From positions 310,001 through 374,000 of the forward strand of contig NZ_QUOQ01000004.1 of the NCBI RefSeq assembly GCF_003704105.1: 64,000 nucleotides of DNA. Reading direction: 5' to 3'. Numbering within the stretch: position 1 is the stretch's first letter; each line of letters starts with the position of its first letter. Positions 39,487 to 48,212 of the stretch are shown piece after piece. The stretch comes from Brevundimonas lutea (GTDB lineage: Bacteria > Pseudomonadota > Alphaproteobacteria > Caulobacterales > Caulobacteraceae). Below the pieces are notes generated by a model. It worked only from the letters and a program-made list of their open reading frames with translations. It was not told the origin of the DNA and searched no databases. The translations under genes were made by a program, and so were the position numbers.

Positions 39487-40701
39487 TCAGGCGACAGCCG
39501 CGGTCGCGGCGATGAAGCCGCCCCCCAGCAGGCGGTCCGGGTCGGCGGGGTCGTAAAGGGCGCAGGCCTGGCCGGGGGCGACGCCTTCCTCGCCTTCGTC
39601 GAAGATCACGCCGACCGCGCCGTTCTCCACGGCCATCCGGGCCGGCGACGGATCGCGCGTCGAACGCACGCGCGCCAGCACCGATCGCCCGGTCTCGGCC
39701 GCCGTCGCCATGTCGGACTCGTCGCCCAACCAGTTGGTCTCCTCCAGGGTCAGGGACGCGGTCAACAGGGCCTCGCGCGGCCCGACCACGACGCGCCGCG
39801 CCTCGGGCTCCAGCCGGACCACGAACAGCGGCTCTCCCACGGCGACATTCAGCCCCCGGCGCTGGCCGATGGTGTAGTCGGTGATGCCGCCGTGTGCGCC
39901 CAGCACCCGGCCGTCCATATGCACGATCTCGCCGGCCTCGCGCCCCTGCGGCCGCAGCCGGTCGATCAGGGTGCGGTAGTCGCCAGAGGGCACGAAACAG
40001 ATGTCCTGGCTATCCGGCTTGGCGGCGATCCGGAGGCCCAATTCGGCCGCCACGCCCCTCACCTGGGGCTTTTCCAGATCGGCCAGGGGAAAGCGCAGAT
40101 AGTCCAGCTGGGCCCGCGTGGTAGCGAACAGGAAGTAGGACTGGTCGCGCGAGGGATCGATGGCCTTGCGCATCTGGCTGCGACCGTCGGCGCCGACCGC
40201 ACGACGCACATAATGGCCGGTGGCCATGGCCTCGGCGCCCAGGTCGCGGGCCACGTCCAGCAGGTCGCGGAACTTGACCGTCTGATTGCAGCGGATGCAC
40301 GGCACCGGAGTGCGGCCCATCAGGTAACTGTCGGCGAACTGGTCGATCACCGCGTCGCGGAACTGGCTCTCGTAATCCAGCACATAGTGGGGGATGCCCA
40401 GGGTTTCGGCGGCCAGCCGGGCGTCGTGAATGTCCTGGCCGGCGCAGCAGGCGCCCTTCTTCTTCAGCGCCGCGCCGTGGTCGTAGAGCTGTAGTGTCAC
40501 CCCCACGACCTCATAGCCGGCCTTGTGCAGCAGGGCCGCGACCACGGTGGAGTCGACCCCGCCGGACATGGCCGCCACCACCCGCGATCCGACAGGCAGG
40601 CCGACCGCCGCGCGCGCGGAAGCGATCGCCGCGTCCATGTCCGCCGGAGAGGTCATGGGGGCGATGTCGGGAACCGGGCAGAGAGGCTCGGCGAGGGTCA
40701 T
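39487..40701 (-). CDS. mnmA: tRNA-specific 2-thiouridylase MnmA
   Basis: A 404-residue enzyme making s2U34 in tRNAs for Lys, Glu and Gln. The PP-loop is [16 protein letters not shown]; the two catalytic cysteines lie in the [12 protein letters not shown] segment and in the [13 protein letters not shown] segment, and the family block [16 protein letters not shown] is present. The [24 protein letters not shown] segment is the usual alphaproteobacterial form. The start at 40701 adds about 20 residues before the core; ATG 40656 is an alternative. A tRNA-Lys is in this same window, though its CTT anticodon is not the main substrate. Confidence 0.95.
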   Translation of the reverse strand: MTLAEPLCPVPDIAPMTSPADMDAAIASARAAVGLPVGSRVVAAMSGGVDSTVVAALLHKAGYEVVGVTLQLYDHGAALKKKGACCAGQDIHDARLAAETLGIPHYVLDYESQFRDAVIDQFADSYLMGRTPVPCIRCNQTVKFRDLLDVARDLGAEAMATGHYVRRAVGADGRSQMRKAIDPSRDQSYFLFATTRAQLDYLRFPLADLEKPQVRGVAAELGLRIAAKPDSQDICFVPSGDYRTLIDRLRPQGREAGEIVHMDGRVLGAHGGITDYTIGQRRGLNVAVGEPLFVVRLEPEARRVVVGPREALLTASLTLEETNWLGDESDMATAAETGRSVLARVRSTRDPSPARMAVENGAVGVIFDEGEEGVAPGQACALYDPADPDRLLGGGFIAATAAVA

Positions 40702-40754
40702 GGCCGCTATCTAGTCGCCGAAGCGCGCGATTTCGAGGCCTGGACGATTTCCAC

Positions 40755-40783
40755 TTGACCAGATGTAACCCATAGGTGATATG
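40755..40783 (+). promoter_or_regulatory. Predicted promoter of membrane protein/XRE operon
   Basis: TTGACC (40755-40760), 17-base spacer, GATATG (40778-40783). The -35 matches 5 of 6 and the -10 is weak. It is covered from the -35 onward by a large palindrome, which makes repression at this site plausible. Confidence 0.5.
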
Positions 40784-40799
40784 TCACCTCAGGGTTACA
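40764..40799. promoter_or_regulatory. 36-bp two-armed palindrome, likely operator
   Basis: Outer arms TGTAACCC (40764-40771) and GGGTTACA (40792-40799); inner arms AGGTGA (40774-40779) and TCACCT (40784-40789); centre TATG. All 14 arm pairs match; only the 2-base joints and the centre are not symmetric. It overlaps the predicted -10 and lies 13-48 bases upstream of the first ATG of an operon ending with an XRE regulator. The likely reading is an autoregulatory operator binding two dimers or one dimer with two half-sites. Confidence 0.7.
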
Positions 40800-40811
40800 G
40801 GGAGCATTCCG

Positions 40812-41516
40812 ATGGATGACAAGGCCTCCAGAAAGACGGGCAAGTCCGTCATCTTCAACCGCAAGCTGGCGCTGATCATCGTCGCGGCGATGGCGGGCGT
40901 GGCGTCTGCGATGATCGCCCTGTTCCTGACCAGCGAGGACCGGACGAGCGGACTCACCGCCGTCGCGCCCCTGGTGGCCCTGGCCGCCCTGCTGGCCGGG
41001 GCCGCCATCTTCGTCTTCGCGCTCAGCATGGGCGCGGCGCGCGAGATGGCCTCACCCGATCCGAAGACGCCCTACGGTGACCGCTTGCAGCGCGAGCGTC
41101 GGGGGCGTCTGTTCGCCCTGCCGCTGTCGGCCTTCATCCTGGGAATACTCGGCACGATCGCCGTGATGGACGCGGTCTATTTCGGTGAAGCGACCGACTT
41201 CAACTGGTGGATTCGGGCGGGCATGATCCTGGTCGTGGCGATCACCGCCCCCCTGACCCTGGCCGGATCCTGGCATGAACGGCGGACGCCCAAGCTTCGC
41301 CGCTACCTCAACGACGAGCTGAGCGTCGCCATGCGCGGCAAGGCCTGGGGTGTGGGCTACGGCGTGCTGATGGGCGGCGCCTGCCTGCTCTACGCGATCG
41401 CCCTGTTCGATCCGCGTCTGGCCATGGTGCTGGCGCCCATGACCCTGGCCATCGGATCGGTGGCGCCGGGCCTGTGGTTCGCCATTCTGGACCGCCGGGC
41501 CGATCTGGATGAGTGA
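40812..41516 (+). CDS. Six-helix membrane protein paired with XRE regulator
   Basis: About 234 residues from ATG 40812, with ribosome site AGGGAG; a longer frame would start inside the palindrome. Six membrane helices can be seen: LALIIVAAMAGVASAMIALFL, VALAALLAGAAIFVFALSM, LPLSAFILGILGTIAVMDAV, AGMILVVAITAPLTLAGSW, GVLMGGACLLYAIALF and VLAPMTLAIGSVAPGLWFAI. I do not recognise an enzyme or transporter signature. The next gene, a small XRE-type regulator, begins 8 bases before its stop, a layout known from many bacteria where the membrane protein may sense or bind the regulator. Function unknown. Confidence 0.8.
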   Translation: MDDKASRKTGKSVIFNRKLALIIVAAMAGVASAMIALFLTSEDRTSGLTAVAPLVALAALLAGAAIFVFALSMGAAREMASPDPKTPYGDRLQRERRGRLFALPLSAFILGILGTIAVMDAVYFGEATDFNWWIRAGMILVVAITAPLTLAGSWHERRTPKLRRYLNDELSVAMRGKAWGVGYGVLMGGACLLYAIALFDPRLAMVLAPMTLAIGSVAPGLWFAILDRRADLDE

Positions 41517-41748
41517 GCGACGGCTGGAGCCCCGGCTGCGCGAGGCGAGGGTGGCGATGGGCCTGACCCAGGCCGAGCTGGCGGAGAAGGCGCGGGTGTC
41601 GCGCAAGACCATCAACACCGTCGAGAACGGCGTCTTCACCCCCTCGACCACCCTGGCCCTGGTGCTGAGCCGGGTTCTGGGCCAGCCGGTGGAGGCGCTG
41701 TTCCACCTGCTGGACGATGACGATCTGCCGCCCCGCGCGGGCGGTTAG
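41509..41748 (+). CDS. Small XRE-family helix-turn-helix regulator
   Basis: A 79-residue DNA-binding protein, one Cro/CI-type domain only: LREARVAMGLTQAELAEKARVSRKTINTVENG with the recognition helix at about residues 31-41, then FTPSTTLALVLSRVLGQPVEALFHL. There is no sensing domain, so any signal must come through a partner, probably the membrane protein whose gene it overlaps by 8 bases. The upstream 36-bp palindrome is its likely target. The acidic tail LDDDD may contact a partner. Confidence 0.9.
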   Translation: MSERRLEPRLREARVAMGLTQAELAEKARVSRKTINTVENGVFTPSTTLALVLSRVLGQPVEALFHLLDDDDLPPRAGG

Positions 41749-42704
41749 CGGTCTGCTTCGACCCACGCCTGCAGCAACAGGTGAGCGATGGCCACCGGGG
41801 TCGGCGGACGGATCGAGGCATGGCGATCCGCCAGAACCTCGCGCGCTTCCTCTCGCGTCAGCCAGGCCACGGCCTCCAGCTCGGTCTGGTCCGGACGGGC
41901 GTCGTCATCCGACACCTCGGCCATCAAGCCGATCATCAGTTGCGACGGAAACGGCCAGGGCTGGCTGGCGTGATAGCGGACGGCGGTTACGGTCAGGCCG
42001 GCCTCCTCCGCGACCTCGCGGGCGCAGGCCTCCTCCAGACTCTCGCCGGGCTCGACGAACCCGGCCAGGGCCGACATGCGACCCGTCGGCCAGGACGCCT
42101 GACGCCCCAGCAGGCAGCGCTCGGCCCCATCCTCGCCCGTGTGCAGCACCAGCATGATCACCACCGGGTCGACCCGCGGAAAATGCTCGGTCTCGCAGGC
42201 GGCGCAGACGCGCTTCCACCCCCCGCAGGCGTCGTGGGTGCGCTGGCCGCAGGCGGCGCAGAAGCCGTGACGCCGGCGCCAGTCGAACAGGCTCTTGGCC
42301 GCGCCCGCCATGGCCGCTTCTGGTTCGGGCAACAGACCGGCGGCGGCGCGCATCTCGACAAACCGGCCCAGGCCGCGCACGGGACCTTCGGACGGATCGT
42401 CGGCGCCCTCGATCTCCACCGCGAACACCGGCGCCTCGCCCTCCTGACCCAGGAACGCCGACCGGTCAGGCGCGAGGTCGAAAGCGTGGTCAAGCGACAG
42501 CCAGACCAGCTGGTCGTCGTCCTCTCGGACCAGCGGCCGGCCTTCCCACAGCAGCAGGGCACGCCCCGAAGCCTCGGCCCGGCATTCCGCCAGCCAGTCG
42601 GGATCGTTGCGAAGATCACCCGCGCGATCCAGCGGATTGCCGGCGAAACGGGTCACGGGCCAGGAAACGGACCGGTTGACGGCGGGCGGTCGGCGGGCGG
42701 ACAT
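41745..42704 (-). CDS. nudC: NAD+ diphosphatase NudC (Nudix)
   Basis: A 319-residue NADH pyrophosphatase that also can remove NAD caps from RNA. After a variable N-terminal domain comes a zinc ribbon (FCAACGQRTHDACGGWKRVCAAC), then the Nudix box GFVEPGESLEEACAREVAEEAGL, and the NudC-specific SQPWPFPSQLM motif 17 residues later that sets NADH specificity. All zinc cysteines and Nudix glutamates are in place. It converges on the XRE gene with a 4-base overlap and is divergent from the GST gene. Confidence 0.96.
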   Translation of the reverse strand: MSARRPPAVNRSVSWPVTRFAGNPLDRAGDLRNDPDWLAECRAEASGRALLLWEGRPLVREDDDQLVWLSLDHAFDLAPDRSAFLGQEGEAPVFAVEIEGADDPSEGPVRGLGRFVEMRAAAGLLPEPEAAMAGAAKSLFDWRRRHGFCAACGQRTHDACGGWKRVCAACETEHFPRVDPVVIMLVLHTGEDGAERCLLGRQASWPTGRMSALAGFVEPGESLEEACAREVAEEAGLTVTAVRYHASQPWPFPSQLMIGLMAEVSDDDARPDQTELEAVAWLTREEAREVLADRHASIRPPTPVAIAHLLLQAWVEADR

Positions 42705-42739
42705 GGCCGCCGTCTTAGACCCGCGCCGGGAGCGCCGCC

Positions 42740-43372
42740 ATGTCCGACAGCGATGAGATCGTCCTCTACACCAACCCCATGTCGCGCGGCCGCATCGCCC
42801 GCATCATGCTGGAGGAGGTCGGCCGGCCGTATCGCGCCGAGATCCTCGACTACGGCACAACCATGAAGGCGCCCGAGTATCTGGCCGTCAATCCGATGGG
42901 CAAGGTGCCGGCCATCACCCATCGCGGCCAGACGATCACCGAGGCGGCGGCCGTCTGCGCCTATCTAGCCGACGCCTTCCCCGAGGCGGGTCTCGCACCC
43001 GCGACGTCGAGCCCCCTGCGTGGACCCTATTATCGCTGGCTGTTCTTCGCGGCCGGGCCGCTGGAGGCTGCGGTGACGGCAAGGTCGCTGGGTACCCTGC
43101 CGCCGCCCGAAAAGGCCGCCATGGTCGGTTACGGCAGCTATGACGCCGTGGTCGACGGATTGGAGCACGCCCTGAAGCCCGGCCCCTGGATCCTGGGCGA
43201 CCGGTTCAGCGCGGCAGACGTCTATGTCGGCGCCCAGATCAGCTGGGGCTTGATGTTCAAGTCACTGCCCGACCGTCCGGCCTTCGTCGATTACGCCCAG
43301 CGGCTGGAGGCGCGTCCGGCCTGGACGCGGGCCGCCGAGAAAGACGACGCGCTCATGCCGAAGGAGGGTTGA
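42740..43372 (+). CDS. Glutathione S-transferase family protein
   Basis: A 210-residue GST. The thioredoxin-like N-terminal domain has IVLYTNPMSRGRIARIMLEEVG (the active Ser/Cys is uncertain, Ser15 is likely) and the cis-proline motif GKVPAI with ITEAAAVCAYLAD for glutathione binding. The C-terminal helical domain includes YYRWLFFAAGPLEAAV and WILGDRFSAADVYVGAQISW. Substrate unknown; it probably detoxifies electrophiles in the cytoplasm. It stands alone, divergent from nudC. Confidence 0.92.
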   Translation: MSDSDEIVLYTNPMSRGRIARIMLEEVGRPYRAEILDYGTTMKAPEYLAVNPMGKVPAITHRGQTITEAAAVCAYLADAFPEAGLAPATSSPLRGPYYRWLFFAAGPLEAAVTARSLGTLPPPEKAAMVGYGSYDAVVDGLEHALKPGPWILGDRFSAADVYVGAQISWGLMFKSLPDRPAFVDYAQRLEARPAWTRAAEKDDALMPKEG

Positions 43373-43473
43373 GCGCCCAGCGACCCACGGTCGCATTACA
43401 GCCCGGTAACTTTCCGCGGGCGGGGACGATGGATAGGGTCGCGCCCTTCTCAGACCTATGTCAGGCGCTCTTG

Positions 43474-45651
43474 ATGATCCGCACGCTCGTTTCGGCCTCC
43501 GCCCTGGTCGCCGCCCTCAGCCTTTCGGGAGCCGCCATGGCCCAGGACGCCGCCGCCTCTTCCACCGCCGCCCCGACCACGGCGGCGCCGGCGTCCGACC
43601 CGTATCTGTGGCTGGAGGAGATCGAAGGCGAGCGGGCCATGGAGTGGGTCGAGGGCCAGAACGATCGCTCGCTCGGCGTGCTGCAGGGCGATCCGCGCTA
43701 TCAGGGGCTCTATGATCAGGCGCTGGCCCTGGTCGAGGCTCAGGACCGCATTCCAATGCCGGGCCTGGTGCGCACCTCGGCCGGCGAGGTGATCGACAAC
43801 TTCTGGCAGGACGCCGAGCATGTGCGCGGCATCTGGCGCACGACCTCGGTCGACAGCTATCTGACCGACGATCCCCAGTGGGAGACCATCCTGGACATCG
43901 ACGCCCTGGCCGAGGCCGAGGGCAAGAACTGGGTCTACAAGGGCGCGTCCTGCCTGGCGCCGGACAATCGGCGCTGCCTGGTGTTTCTGTCGGATGGCGG
44001 CAAGGACGCCGTAGTCACGCGCGAGTTCGATCGCGACACGCGCCAGTTTGTCGAGAACGGTTTCAATCTGCCGGAATCCAAGGGCGGGGCGACCTGGGTC
44101 GACGAGAACACCCTGCTGATCTCCCAGGACTTCGGGCCCGACACCCTGACCGACAGCGGCTATCCGCTGACGGTGCGCCGCCTGATGCGTGGCCAGGCCC
44201 CGAGCGAGGCCGTCGAGCTGTTCCGCGGCGAGAAGGCCGACGTGGCCTCCAGCGCCTACACCCTGCGCGACGCCGACGGCGTGCTGCAGGCGGTGCTGAT
44301 CGACCGGTCGGTCGGCTTCTACGACGCCGAGACCCATCTGCTGGAGGGCGACGTGACCCGACAGTTGCCGCTGCCCTCCAAGGTGCAGATCGAGGCGCTG
44401 CTGGACGACCAACTGGTGTTCACCACCAATGAGGACTGGACCGCGCCGAACGGCCAGGCGTTCGCCACCGGCGATCTGATCGCCTGGAACCTGGAGGGGC
44501 TGAAGACTGCGCCCGACACCACCCCGCTGGAGCTGATCCTGCGGCCGGGCGAGCGCGAGGCGATCGAGAGCGTCTCGGCCACCCGTAATCGCCTCGTCGT
44601 GGCCATGACCGAAAACGTGCGCGGCGGCGTCTACAGCTACAGCCGCGGCGACGACGGGGCCTGGACGCGCCAGCGACTGGCCCTGCCCGAGAACGTCACC
44701 GTCGGCATCGGCTCGGCCAGCGACCTGGACGATCGGGTGTTTGTCACCGCCGCCAACTATCTGACCCCCTCGACCCTCTATCTGGCCGACGCGGCGTCGC
44801 TGGACCTCGCCGAGGCCAAGAGCCTGCCCGAGAAGTTCGACGCCGAGGGTCTGACCATCCAGCAGTTCGAGGCGGCGTCGAAGGACGGCACGCGCATCCC
44901 CTATTTCGTGGTCCACCGCGAGGCCATGCCGATGGACGGATCCAGCCCCACGCTGCTGTACGGCTATGGCGGCTTCCAGTCGTCGCTGCTGCCCGGCTAT
45001 TCGGCCACGGTCGGCAAGCTGTGGCTGGAGCGGGGCGGCGTCTATGTGGTGGCCAATACGCGCGGCGGCGGCGAGTTCGGCCCGCGCTGGCACCAGGCGG
45101 CGCTGCAGGAGAACCGCCAGCGGGCGCACGAGGACTTCCAGGCCGTGGCCGAGGATGTCATCCGCCGCGGCGTCACCAGCCAGCCGCACCTGGGGATCAT
45201 GGGCGGCTCGCAGGGCGGGCTGTTCATGGGCGCGATGCTGACCCAGCGGCCGGACCTGATCAACGCGGCCGTTATCCAGGTGCCGCTGTTCGACATGCTG
45301 CGCTTCCACAAGCTGCTGGCCGGGGCCAGCTGGATCGCCGAATATGGCAACCCGGACATCCCCGAGGAGCGCGCCTGGATCGAGGAGTACTCCCCCTATC
45401 AGCGGCTGAGCGCCGAGGCGGACTATCCCGAAGTCTTCATCCACACCTCGACCAAGGACGACCGGGTCCACCCCGGCCACGCCCGAAAGGCGGCCGCCCG
45501 CATGATCGAACAGGGCCACGAGGTGCTGTTCTATGAGAACACCGACGGCGGCCACGCGGCCGGCGCCAACCTGCGCGAGACGGCGCGGCGCCTGGCGCTG
45601 GAGTACACCTATCTGACCCGCCGGCTGATGGACGAGCCGGCCCAGGACTAG
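43474..45651 (+). CDS. Prolyl oligopeptidase family S9A peptidase, copy 1
   Basis: About 725 residues from ATG 43474, where the signal peptide begins (MIRTLVSASALVAALSLSGAAMAQ). A seven-bladed propeller occupies about 95-450 and gates the alpha/beta hydrolase domain. Catalytic triad: Ser in GIMGGSQGGLFMGAM, Asp in TSTKDDRVHPGHARK, His in DGGHAAGANL. It cuts short proline-containing peptides in the periplasm. N-terminal blocks (RSLGVLQGDPRY, NFWQDAEHVRGIWR) recur in the next gene, so the two are tandem paralogs. Confidence 0.95.
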   Translation: MIRTLVSASALVAALSLSGAAMAQDAAASSTAAPTTAAPASDPYLWLEEIEGERAMEWVEGQNDRSLGVLQGDPRYQGLYDQALALVEAQDRIPMPGLVRTSAGEVIDNFWQDAEHVRGIWRTTSVDSYLTDDPQWETILDIDALAEAEGKNWVYKGASCLAPDNRRCLVFLSDGGKDAVVTREFDRDTRQFVENGFNLPESKGGATWVDENTLLISQDFGPDTLTDSGYPLTVRRLMRGQAPSEAVELFRGEKADVASSAYTLRDADGVLQAVLIDRSVGFYDAETHLLEGDVTRQLPLPSKVQIEALLDDQLVFTTNEDWTAPNGQAFATGDLIAWNLEGLKTAPDTTPLELILRPGEREAIESVSATRNRLVVAMTENVRGGVYSYSRGDDGAWTRQRLALPENVTVGIGSASDLDDRVFVTAANYLTPSTLYLADAASLDLAEAKSLPEKFDAEGLTIQQFEAASKDGTRIPYFVVHREAMPMDGSSPTLLYGYGGFQSSLLPGYSATVGKLWLERGGVYVVANTRGGGEFGPRWHQAALQENRQRAHEDFQAVAEDVIRRGVTSQPHLGIMGGSQGGLFMGAMLTQRPDLINAAVIQVPLFDMLRFHKLLAGASWIAEYGNPDIPEERAWIEEYSPYQRLSAEADYPEVFIHTSTKDDRVHPGHARKAAARMIEQGHEVLFYENTDGGHAAGANLRETARRLALEYTYLTRRLMDEPAQD

Positions 45652-45659
45652 ACCCTTCC

Positions 45660-45785
45660 CTCCCCCGCGCCAGCGGGGGAGGGGGACCGCGTAGCGGTGG
45701 AGGGGGCCAGCCCCACACATCAGCCCTCGTGGTTCGCCCCCTCCACCATGCTTCGCATGGTCCCCCTCCCCCGACGCTTCGCGTC
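45660..45785. repeat. Structured extragenic palindromic repeat, copy 1
   Basis: A long inverted repeat with nested hairpins. Hairpin A: CTCCCCCGC with GCGGGGGAG (45660-45681). Main stem: GGGGGAGGGGGACC and GGTGGAGGGGGC (45675-45707) pair with GCCCCCTCCACC and GGTCCCCCTCCCCC (45736-45772), each arm interrupted by a small hairpin (CCGC-GTA-GCGG; ATGC-TTC-GCAT). Hairpin B: GACGC-TTC-GCGTC (45773-45785). The shape is cloverleaf-like. No coding potential. It ends 30 bases before the next ATG. Confidence 0.85.
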
Positions 45786-45815
45786 ATGGGAGGATCGAAA
45801 GACACGGAGTGACCC

Positions 45816-47993
45816 ATGCGCCTGTTGATGACCGCCACCGCCCTCGCCGCCCTGGCCCTGCCCGCCATGGCCCAGGATCGCCCGCCGCATTTCCCGGCCG
45901 ACCTGACACCCGAGGCCGTCGCGGCGGCGGACGACCATTTGGCCCTGGAGGAGGTGGACGGGGCGGAGGCCATGGCCTTTGTGCGGGCGTCGAACGAAAG
46001 GTCGCTCGGCGTGCTTGAAGGCGATCCCCGCTATGAGGAACTGAGGGCGGAGGCCGAGGCGATCCTGACGGCGTCGGACCGCCTTCCCTATCCGGTCTTC
46101 CTGGGCGAGGGCCTGGGCAACTTCTGGCAGGACGCGACCAATCCCAAGGGCCTGTGGCGACGCACGACGCTGGAGTCCTATCGTGGCGGCGACGCCGAGT
46201 GGGAGACCTTGATCGACGTGGACGCCCTGGCGCGCGAGGAAGGCCGCGACTGGGTGTGGAAGGGTGCGCAGTGCCTGGCGCCTGACGAGACCCGCTGCCT
46301 GGTCAATCTGTCGGACGGCGGCAAGGACGCGGTGGTGGTGCGCGAGTTTGACACCGCGACCAAGACCTGGGTCGAGGGCGGCTTCAACCTGCCCGAGGGC
46401 AAGCACCGGCTCAGCTGGCTAGATCAGGACACCCTGCTGGTGGCCACCGACTTTGGCCCGGAAAACGGTCAAAGCACCCTGACCGAGAGCGGCTACCCCT
46501 ACATCATCAAGTCGCTGGCGCGCGGCCAGACGCTGGACCAGGCGACCGAGGTTTATCGCGGCGAACAGGGCGACGGCGGCTATGGCGTCAGCGCCTCGGT
46601 CTATCGCGACGCCGAGGGCGCGGTGGAGGCGGTGCTGTTCCGCCGTCCGCTCGACACCTTCAGCGCCGAGACCTGGCAGTGGGTGGACGGCGAGGCTGTC
46701 GAGCTGAACCTGCCCGAGCGGGTCGGCATCCACGGAACGCTGGGTCGCCAGCTGGTGCTGTCGCCGGATGAAGACTGGACCATCGGCGGCCAGACGATCT
46801 CGGGCGGGACCTTGGTGGCCGCCGATTTCGAAATGCTGCGTCAGGCCGAGCCTGTCATGACCAACACCAGCCTGACCACCATTTTCCGGCCCGGCGAGCG
46901 CCAGTCGCTTCAGGGCGTTTCGGTGATGCGCGATCACGTGCTGGCGGTGGTGTCGGACAATGTCGTGGGCACGCTGAAGCGCTTTCAGTTCGTTACCGGC
47001 GATACCCGCCATGGCGAATGGCGCGCCACGGACCTGCAGGTTCCCGAAAACTCCGCCGTCAGCCTGGGCGACAGCTCCAAGAAGTCCGGCCGCGCGTTTG
47101 TTTCGGCCCAAGGCTTCCTGACCCCGCCGACGCTGGGTCTGCTGGAGCAGACGGCGACCGCGCCCGAGACGCTGCGTGCGGCGCCGGCCAAGTTCGACGC
47201 CTCGACCCATGTGGTGGAGCAGTTCGAGGCGACCTCCACCGACGGGACCAAGATTCCCTATTTCGTGGTCATGCCGCGCGACCTGGCGATGGACGGAACC
47301 GCGCCGACCATCCTGTTCGGTTACGGCGGCTTCCAAGTCAGCTTCCCGCCCGCCTACAAGCCCGAGATGGGCAAGCTGTGGCTGGAGAATGGCGGCGTCT
47401 TCGTCCAGGCCAATATCCGGGGCGGCGGCGAGTTCGGCCCCGAATGGCATCAGGCGGCGCTGAACGAGAACCGCCAGCGCGCCTTCGATGACTTCGCGGC
47501 GGTCGGCAAGGACCTGATCGCGCGCAAGATCACCTCGCCCGATCACCTCGGCATCTACGGCCGATCGAACGGCGGGGTGCTGACCTCGGTGTCGATCACC
47601 CAGAACCCGGACCTGTTCGACGCGGCCGTGATCGAGAGCCCGCTGGTCGACATGCTGCGCTATCACGAGCTGCCGGCAGGCGCGTCGTGGATCGGCGAGT
47701 ACGGCGACCCGCGCATCCCCGAGGAAGCCGCCTGGATCGCGGAGTATTCCGCCTATCAGCAGCTGCGCCCGAACGCCGACTATCCGCGCGTCTACATCAC
47801 CACCAACACCCGCGATGACCGGGTGCATCCGGGCCATGCGAGGAAGTTCGCGGCCCGTCTGGGCGAGATGGGCTACGACCACCTGTATTTCGAGGACACG
47901 GCCGGCGGCCACTCCAACGACGCCGATCCCATCGCCAACGCCCGCCGCTGGGCCCGGCACTATGTCTATCTGATGCAGCAGCTGATGGACTGA
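45816..47993 (+). CDS. Prolyl oligopeptidase family S9A peptidase, copy 2
   Basis: A 725-residue paralog of the preceding gene with its own signal peptide (MRLLMTATALAALALPAMAQ). The propeller is followed by a catalytic domain with Ser in GIYGRSNGGVLTSVSI, Asp in TNTRDDRVHPGHARKF and His in TAGGHSNDAD. Here the nucleophile elbow is GRSNGG rather than GGSQGG as in copy 1, and the propeller sequence differs most, suggesting different substrate choice. Ribosome site ACACGGAGTG. Flanked on both sides by copies of the palindromic repeat. Confidence 0.95.
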   Translation: MRLLMTATALAALALPAMAQDRPPHFPADLTPEAVAAADDHLALEEVDGAEAMAFVRASNERSLGVLEGDPRYEELRAEAEAILTASDRLPYPVFLGEGLGNFWQDATNPKGLWRRTTLESYRGGDAEWETLIDVDALAREEGRDWVWKGAQCLAPDETRCLVNLSDGGKDAVVVREFDTATKTWVEGGFNLPEGKHRLSWLDQDTLLVATDFGPENGQSTLTESGYPYIIKSLARGQTLDQATEVYRGEQGDGGYGVSASVYRDAEGAVEAVLFRRPLDTFSAETWQWVDGEAVELNLPERVGIHGTLGRQLVLSPDEDWTIGGQTISGGTLVAADFEMLRQAEPVMTNTSLTTIFRPGERQSLQGVSVMRDHVLAVVSDNVVGTLKRFQFVTGDTRHGEWRATDLQVPENSAVSLGDSSKKSGRAFVSAQGFLTPPTLGLLEQTATAPETLRAAPAKFDASTHVVEQFEATSTDGTKIPYFVVMPRDLAMDGTAPTILFGYGGFQVSFPPAYKPEMGKLWLENGGVFVQANIRGGGEFGPEWHQAALNENRQRAFDDFAAVGKDLIARKITSPDHLGIYGRSNGGVLTSVSITQNPDLFDAAVIESPLVDMLRYHELPAGASWIGEYGDPRIPEEAAWIAEYSAYQQLRPNADYPRVYITTNTRDDRVHPGHARKFAARLGEMGYDHLYFEDTAGGHSNDADPIANARRWARHYVYLMQQLMD

Positions 47994-48005
47994 TCAATGT
48001 TTTTC

Positions 48006-48136
48006 CTCCCCCGATGCGAAGCCTCGGGGGAGGGGGACCGCGTAGCGGTGGAGGGGGCGAGACGCGAGCGCCGGCGCGCAATCTCGCCCCCTCCACCATG
48101 CTGCGCATGGTCCCCCTCCCCCGCTTCGCGGGTGAG
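48006..48136. repeat. Structured extragenic palindromic repeat, copy 2
   Basis: The same architecture as copy 1, about 2.3 kb downstream. Hairpin A here is CTCCCCCGA with TCGGGGGAG (48006-48032). The main stem sequences GGGGGAGGGGGACC, GCGTAGC, GGTGGAGGGGGC and their complements are identical to copy 1. The inner hairpin is CCATGC-TGC-GCATGG and hairpin B is CCCGC-TTC-GCGGG (48120-48132). Outer hairpins and the centre differ while pairing is kept, a compensatory pattern. It fills most of the 219-base gap before the amidohydrolase. Confidence 0.85.
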
Positions 48137-48212
48137 GAATAGTTGGGGAGGTGACGGCCGCTCCCAGCCCTGCCACAAGGCGGCGGTCGTCACAGTCTGT
48201 CGGGGTTTTCTG

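Noticed and set aside
43456..45720. A 754-codon open frame antisense to S9A copy 1
   Set aside because: Covers the same bases as a complete peptidase gene with an intact catalytic triad; sequence is low-complexity and rich in Gly, Arg and Gln.
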